NCBI GenBank assembly: GCA_033297075.1
Contig: MU858207.1
Coordinates: 1-64,000 of the forward strand
Source of the DNA: Rhypophila decipiens
Taxonomy: Eukaryota > Ascomycota > Sordariomycetes > Sordariales > Naviculisporaceae
Reading direction: 5' to 3'
Length of the DNA stretch: 64,000 bases
Translations under genes and position numbers: made by a program
Shown: positions 57,966-64,000 of the stretch, piece after piece
Layout of the letters: each line of letters begins with the position of its first letter
Position numbering within the stretch: position 1 is the first letter of the stretch
The notes under the pieces: generated by a model
Seen by the model: the letters and a program-made list of their open reading frames with translations, nothing else
Databases searched by the model: none
Told to the model about the DNA's origin: nothing

Positions 57966-60850
57966 AGTTGTCTTCTCGCGTTTGCCTCGGACCGGGGGGA
58001 TCTTGATACCTATGGTAGCTGGTTGGACCCTGTCTCCCTATGTACCACCCGAGTACACAATGAAAGACAAAATCAAAACAAGGGTGGTGCCTTTATGGTT
58101 TCTCGTTGATGGCTGGGTTACAATGGGCAGGTTGAACCTAAGACATGTACCTTCGTTTCTCGTCTCTCAACGTCGATTCCTTCGGTACAACAGTACATGT
58201 GTACCCTTCAAGTTCTTCGGTCTTTGCCAGATACCTTGCATAGCCAAGGGCTACCAAACAGGCCTAATCAGATTAGTTAACGCTCTGTCATCATCGTACA
58301 TGTCTAATCTCAAAATCTCATAAGCGCTTGGTGTCAGTAAGTCAAGTTGATCCACACATATCCGATCATACGACAATGGACGCCAATTTATGCAAGCCCA
58401 CATGTCGAAACTGGTCCTGAACGAACGCTGACCATGCTCATGGGTGGGAATACTTACCTTGGATACATTCCGAATTCAAAATTGGACGTCCCAGCCCTGG
58501 GCGACAGTACTTGTAGTTCTCGGCAAATGCCCAGTTGTGCTGCTTGATATCACCAATGCCTGGAGCTTTACACAGGGTTTTGTGGTTTTTGTGGCCCAGA
58601 ACGGATAGCATGCTGACAATGCAAAAAGATATATCAGCAATGTGAGTTCGCCGACATCTCGGGCTTTCCGCCACCGTCCACACCAACTATGGACACTCCT
58701 TCTGAAGTTCACTCCTGCTGCCCTGCAGCTGTGTAAGATCCACTCGGCTACGCTTGCCAACTTGTCGAGTCCTTCCACACGACTTTCGTTTTTAAGGTAT
58801 TGCCGGGTCGAAAGGAAGTCACTTTCACACATGCGGATGCGATTCCAGCCATGCACACCATACGCCACGCTATGGCTCGTTGTCGGTGGAATTTAGACTC
58901 CAAATCGCGCAATCAACTTGCCGAAATGATGCTCAGGAGCGCAGCAACACCTGCCACCGGATTGATGACCAGCCGGGACCTCGTAACGCCACCGACGAGT
59001 TCAACTCGAGATACGTAAACCCAATACAGTGGGAGGGGAACGTATGGAGTAACAGAACAAAACCGAAAATGAAAGCAAAATAAGCCTTAACCCCCACCAC
59101 CACCTCATCTGCAGATCAGGATGATGAGACATATACCCGGTTCCGGTTATATACCAAAAATAAATCCCATATCAAGTTCCCGCAACGGGCTACTCACAGG
59201 CTTTGCATATCTCTCTATGTTTCCACCTGCAGTGCTTGCACCACAGACTTCATTGAATCGTAACCATAACACTACGGCGCCATCATCATAGGCTTATTTT
59301 TCCAATCAGCACTACATGATCGAGAATGGAGCATGTTTCCGCGATCATCTGCTCCCAATTTGTTCCATAGTTCCGAATGTCGCTGGCGTGTGGTCTATTC
59401 CGATGGCCATGGAATAAAAAGGTAACCTTTATCGAGAACCAACTTGTATTGCTTAGAGCCGCAAACTCTGCCGCCCCTCTTCGTCATAGATCGCGATAGG
59501 ATAGCGAACAGAATTGCAATCACCATCGTCACCAGCTTCGTTGTGGAGAGACTCGGAATAGGACGTTTCATGAGCATTATGATCCTTCACCCTGACGACT
59601 GATCTGGAGTTTTCTCACAGCACCAGCACAAATACATGATTGCCTGGAGGGGACACATTCATGCTCGTATAACCTATCCAGCACAAAGTTATTCCAGTAT
59701 TGAACATCATCTAAGTGCACAAATGTCCTTGATTCGACCAAATTCCCGATACGGAATCAGTGGCTGATCTCCGCAACTGCATCGACGTCAACTCACCGCA
59801 GGTTGCCTGGTGTTTCAGTGGATCACACAGCTGTTTCATGGATTATCGACGAATAGCAACCAATCACGCAATCATAGACCGAACCATGTCTTCGAAGCCT
59901 TCCCTTAGATGATACGCATGAGACACTCACCCACCGCCCATGCCCTTTCGGTTCCGACGGCCAGAACGTACCTAATCGAGGATCGATTTCATGATGCACA
60001 TATACTAAATGAACAATGGAACTCAATCATGTTGCATACATTTCCCAACGAAAACGGTTATCGGCCGCTAGAGAACTTCCGGCGCTGGAGACAAAACTCA
60101 GTTACACAGCCTGGTGGCTTGCAACTTTGATGGACTACTAAATTTCTCTTGGCGAAACTTGCACCTGCGGGACCACCTGACTGCCATCGGAGCACATGGA
60201 AACCAGAATGATGGTTTATCAATGGCAATAATTATGATGCGACCCAAATGCGGAGAGCGGTGGTGGCGAGGGTAAGGATGACAGCAAACTGGTGAAGAGA
60301 TAACAGCAGAAAGAAGGCCTCAGGCCGCTTACCTCGAGTGTCGCTGAGATGAATCACCAGATGGAGCGTCCAAAACACCACTTCTGCGAAATAGATGCGC
60401 AATATCACGATATCTAATTATGGCCGGAGATAGGTAGTGGACCTCTCCTCCATCTTCCCACTGGATGCACATCGACCCATTACCCAGACGCCCACTTGAC
60501 GCCGCACCGGGGCAGTCGAGGAATTTTGACATTGGACAAACGGGTTGACAAAGCGTCCTACTTGTGAAAGAATATTGCAAACATCGTCTTATCTATGACT
60601 CCAAGACATCGTCATGATTGTGATATGTCTCCTCGGATCGGTTGTCTGTGGATGCCTGAAATGTTGATGGGCACAAGTATCTGTCACGACAAGACGAAGA
60701 TAAAGGGTGCCTCTCCCGTCCTTTTGTTGCTTTCCACTGTTAAGACACCATCAATCCGAACTTCCTCCATACTTTATATCCGATCACATACCCCACGCCA
60801 GACATTCACTTACATCTCTATCGCGAACCTCATAGCGACCTCTCGCAAAC
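57966..60850. other. Long intergenic region
   Basis: About 2.9 kb with no credible gene, RNA or repeat. It separates the hydrolase group from the KR-Q repeat protein. Confidence 0.5.
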
Positions 60851-61378
60851 ATGGCCGTCGGCCTGCAGTTACTCAAGTGGCTGCTGCTGCTCGTCTTTGC
60901 AGCATCCGCGAACGCCCTTTACCGCCCAACCGTCGCGCTGATTGACAGGCGCCAGATGGACCTTCACGAAGGTGCAGCGCAATTGCCAAATAACTTCAGC
61001 GTCAACATCAACGAGGCCCAACCTGAACACAGCAAACGCCAAGAGCCGAAGACTACAACGACAAGGGCGAGCTTTCCTCAGTTCTACAACCCTGAAGGTT
61101 TACCTAGAGGACCACAGAGATTGTGCACGCCACCGGTGCAACCCCAAGTCAGGAATCCTCCATTCGCCAATTCTTGGAAAGTCGAGAAGCGGCAGAAGCC
61201 GAAGACTACGACGACGACGACGACGACGACGACGACAAGCCGAGATGATGACTGGGCTGATCCAAGGTGGTGGCACCCTAGATATAAAGTCCTTGAAACC
61301 CTACCGGAGCAACCCCAACGCACCAATCATCCATCTCACCATTCTCAGAAACTTGAAAAGCTTCAGGACTCTGCCTAG
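60851..61378 (+). CDS. Secreted KR-Q repeat protein (possible Kex2-processed peptide precursor)
   Basis: A single exon of 175 residues from the ATG at 60851. The signal peptide is MAVGLQLLKWLLLLVFAASANA. Three dibasic sites each precede Gln: DRR-QMDLHEG, SKR-QEPKTTTT and EKR-QKPKTTTT. The last two begin near-identical units (KRQxPKTTTT), each followed by a Pro/Arg/Trp-rich peptide (SFPQFYNPEGLPRGPQ; WADPRWWHPRY). A degenerate third unit end (KLEKLQDSA) follows. A signal peptide plus Kex2 sites plus repeats is the layout of fungal KEP precursors, which include peptide pheromones and ribosomally made toxins. An in-frame (ACG)n microsatellite codes the Thr run, so its length may vary between strains. 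No tailoring-enzyme cluster is visible nearby. Confidence 0.65.
   Translation: MAVGLQLLKWLLLLVFAASANALYRPTVALIDRRQMDLHEGAAQLPNNFSVNINEAQPEHSKRQEPKTTTTRASFPQFYNPEGLPRGPQRLCTPPVQPQVRNPPFANSWKVEKRQKPKTTTTTTTTTTTSRDDDWADPRWWHPRYKVLETLPEQPQRTNHPSHHSQKLEKLQDSA
61208..61236 (+). repeat. (ACG)n trinucleotide microsatellite inside a coding region
   Basis: Nine to ten ACG units coding a poly-Thr run. Changes in length keep the frame. Confidence 0.9.
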
Positions 61379-62238
61379 CGGGCCCCCTCATCCCAGTCGT
61401 AGCGATCATCCGGGGGGTCTTGTGAGAGGAAGCCAGCAATAATACAGTGGACTCTGAAGAGGCAGCCAAAGAACTTGCTGAGCTGTGGAAATCAGCAATT
61501 ACGCGCTTCTCTTCTGGTCTCAGCCTTGGCGTCGTCGCAGAGATTCAAATCTGTAGGGGATTCGCAAAAAAGAAACAAAAAGAAACAAAAACGCAGGGTT
61601 TTAAGATGCTGCTGGGCATTTTTGTCTGTTTTGTTTGGACAATATTTCTTCAGTTTTCGTCATGTATATTCGTTTTTGATTGCTCTGTGGCATACTCTTG
61701 ACGTTGCAAGGATGGGAAAGTACGCAACTCATCTGCCTATCCAGTCACCGGGATGCCGGCACATGCTCCAACAATGTTAGCACGGAAGGAACAGAGATGA
61801 AAGAAAAAAGAGAAAAAGGAGAAAAAAGAGAAAGAATAAAAAGAAGTTGGTTGACATGTCCAGTTTGTCATTTTGTCGGTCCTTCAAGGGCACCCACATT
61901 CACTTTTGTTGTTAGATACAGCCTCCAAATGTACTCTGCTCATGACCCGATTCTTGAGGCTCCGACATTACTGATCCCGTTGTCTCGTTCGTCGACTGAG
62001 CCTGGTTCATTGTCAGATCCACGGCGTTCCATCAAAAGTCAACACCTCGCCATGACACCGCTAAGAATTTTTCTCCAAGCCAAATCTTTCTCTCGTGACA
62101 CTTTGTAGGGGCCTCCACTGTTGACACATAGCCAGTTGAGTGGCCAATCTCCATCTTAGACTTGGAGATCATGAACAGCAGGACTAGGTTTCTTCTCCAT
62201 CAACTTGTCTCTCCTTATCCCGACGCGCCAGGATTAGG
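61379..62238. other. Intergenic with purine-rich tracts
   Basis: GA/AAAG-rich tracts at about 61566-61590 and 61797-61845. ORFs there are driven by this composition and are not supported as genes. Confidence 0.5.
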
Positions 62239-63636
62239 TCAACCAGCCATTACATCTATCGCCCCAATTGCATTCTCCACAAAGCCCTTTAAATACCAAG
62301 CATCCTCTGATTCACCAACTGTGTGGTGAGCGTCATCGAGCATCTGGTCATCACTATCTCGGTCTGGGTGCTGACTCATCCCGTGGCCCCTGTTGCGCAA
62401 AAGTCGAACCAACAAAACAAACCCCCTGAGAATCTCTACAGCAACCGTGTTCCTGCCCATCAACAAAGCGACAAACTCATCCGGCACAACAGCAACCCAT
62501 TTGAACAAAAATGACTGCTCAACTGGTTTTCCCTTTTCACGGTGGTATACTAAGTCTTTTTCGACCTTTTCCCGCTCGCTCAGTGCCTCGATGCAGGCCT
62601 TTCTCTGTGATTCACAAAGGTCAAGATCGGGGACTTGGTGAATCTTTTGTTGTAATGACTTATAAACGTCTTGCGTTTGCGGCGGTAATTCAAAGCTGTC
62701 GTTATCAGCTTTGCCGTGTCCATGCGTGGCGTTTGCATATGGAGAAACAGAAAACATCTCCCATGCCCATGCTGGATCGAGGATGCTTCGGACTCCGCGG
62801 ATGAGAGTGAAGATTGCGAGTATAGTCTCGTAGGTTACTGGAGCAAATGAAGAATCCGGAGATCCTTGGTCAAGCGCTCGGTCGAGGCGGTTGTCGGACA
62901 CCGCTGCAACGGCTAGACAAGCAAGAATCGATCCCATTGCGAAACATGCGCCTGCTGACTCTGGTCTTAGGTTGGCGAGACATTTCCTGAATTCGGGTAT
63001 GGCTTCGCTTTGGTGGTGTTGGGATAGTTGGGCATACTGCAGGCGGAGAGGTGGGTCGTCGGAATGGAGAGAGGCGAGGTGAAGGGCAGAAAATGCCAAT
63101 ATGCCGTGCATGAGAAATGGATGGGCCACCGCGTCCTTTGGTACGACTTGCTGCCACATGTGGATTAGGTCAGAACGGGCGGTTATGGTCTTGCATGAAG
63201 ACAAGAGGAAGTGGCTCATGAGGTAGAGGTCTTGACTCCATGATGAGTCGGATGGTCCGTAGCGTATGAATGGGGAGAGAAATGAGGTCGAAGTTTCTGG
63301 TGAAGGAGAGTATGATCCGGGTGACTAATGGCAGGTTTGGTCAGTCAACTAGCAACAGGTGCAGGTGGTACCAATTGAGATTGGTTATGTGAGTTTTACA
63401 TACAGATCGGTTAGATGATGATTGCCTGATTGAGTGGTTGGTAGGTGCCAAGCTGCAGTCCTCCCGTCGTCGAAGACAATGATTGCACGGACCAATTTCA
63501 TTGCACTTCAGTGAGATTAGTACAACAGACCAAGTGAAGACGATGCTTTTGTCTGGGGATAGCCAACCTTTACTCTCCTCTCTTTGCATCTGATACATCC
63601 ATGACGGCTTTTGTTGTGGCCTTTCCGGGATGACAT
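62239..63636 (-). CDS. Zn2Cys6 fungal transcription factor
   Basis: Three exons fit in phase 0: 63636-63568, 63505-63404 and 63324-62239, giving 418 residues. I chose the ATG at 63636 because its frame alone gives the complete zinc cluster: GCIRCKERRVK across the first intron into CNEIGPCNHCLRRREDC, six cysteines in the right spacing. The short linker is Ser-rich. The rest is the usual fungal regulator region, with FLMHGILAFSALHLA and ACFAMGSILACLAV helices. The protein should bind DNA in the nucleus at CGG-type sites. It has the sterol-regulator/UPC2-like short layout. Its targets are not known; the KR-Q precursor gene is the nearest neighbour. The gene looks intact. Confidence 0.88.
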
Positions 63637-64000
63637 CTTGTATATCAAAGGAAAGTGGCAACCAGACTAGCTTGCTTCTAGGCCTAGAAGATGTTATTGA
63701 AGAATCTTTCGGGTCTACCGGGTCTGTGTGCCGCTTCATGAGTCGGTATCCTAAGATTCCCATTATCACCCGTCATTCAGGGGTCAATGTTCAGGGTCCG
63801 TCGATGGGGCTCAGCTCGTCGTCATCCCGAGCCAAAGTCTCGGCTCCACCTTCGTACACTAAGCCTAAAGCGGTATGGTGTACGAATTTCGCTCTCGGAT
63901 GAAACCCTCCGTTCCATTCCATCGGTACACTAAACCCGTTTCGGCCCGCAGAATGTGGATCATGAAAAACACCGCCAGCTGGGAAGGGGATGGTCGCCCA
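63637..64000. other. Upstream region of the Zn2Cys6 gene
   Basis: No gene seen up to the window edge; a gene starting outside the window cannot be excluded. Confidence 0.5.

Noticed and set aside
61447..61845. ORFs with Lys-rich and hydrophobic ends downstream of the KR-Q gene
   Set aside because: They follow purine-rich and T-rich tracts and look like composition artefacts.
63341..63769. 142-residue ORF covering the start of the Zn2Cys6 gene
   Set aside because: It carries only half the cysteine cluster; the spliced frame from 63636 gives the complete six-Cys motif.

Overview
The window is nuclear DNA of a filamentous ascomycete. Genes are split by short GT-AG introns of about 45-95 nt, often with CTGAC/CTAAC-type branch points. 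There are no operons or Shine-Dalgarno sites. The gene content is typical of Pezizomycotina: HET domain, SAT4/rhodopsin-type membrane protein, Zn2Cys6 regulator, several P450s, GH11 xylanase, AA9 monooxygenases and effector-like small secreted proteins. A plant-associated Sordariomycete is my best guess, by inference. No rRNA, tRNA, CRISPR array or intact transposon was recognised.

Layout. 0-13 kb: two related small cysteine-containing effector-like genes, an AhpD-fold (carboxymuconolactone decarboxylase-like) gene, a P450 pseudogene, a 7-TM SAT4-type gene, a GH11 xylanase with a matching regulatory hexamer upstream, and a fungus-specific membrane-anchored protein. 13-38 kb: a multi-TM protein, a WD40 protein with a kinase-like N-terminal stub, a gasdermin-like gene, a subtilisin-like (S8) protease gene with a DUF7580-like N-terminal region, a C2H2 zinc-finger gene with in-frame stops, a secreted glycoprotein of three repeats, an MFS transporter, an AA9 monooxygenase and a HET-domain gene. 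38-64 kb: an intact P450 with an 11-nt microexon, a divergent pair of membrane proteins, a coiled-coil secreted protein with KR sites, three paralogous TAP-like alpha/beta-hydrolases around a second AA9 gene, a secreted KR-Q repeat protein and a Zn2Cys6 regulator.

Most interesting system. The gasdermin-like gene (20156-21214, minus) lies about 1 kb downstream of an S8 protease gene on the same strand (22231-24865, with a further ORF to 25386). In Podospora anserina the gasdermin HET-Q1 is activated by the neighbouring S8 protease HET-Q2, so this looks like a proteolytically switched regulated-cell-death module. Kinase-WD40, zinc-finger/STAND-like and HET-domain genes within 20 kb suggest a wider allorecognition or immunity island. 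The protease exons around the catalytic residues do not join in phase as read here.

A recurring theme is single-base frame breaks, in-frame stops or lost splice donors in many genes. Some are at A5/T5 runs. They may be real decay of accessory genes or indel errors in the assembly; the sequence alone cannot decide.
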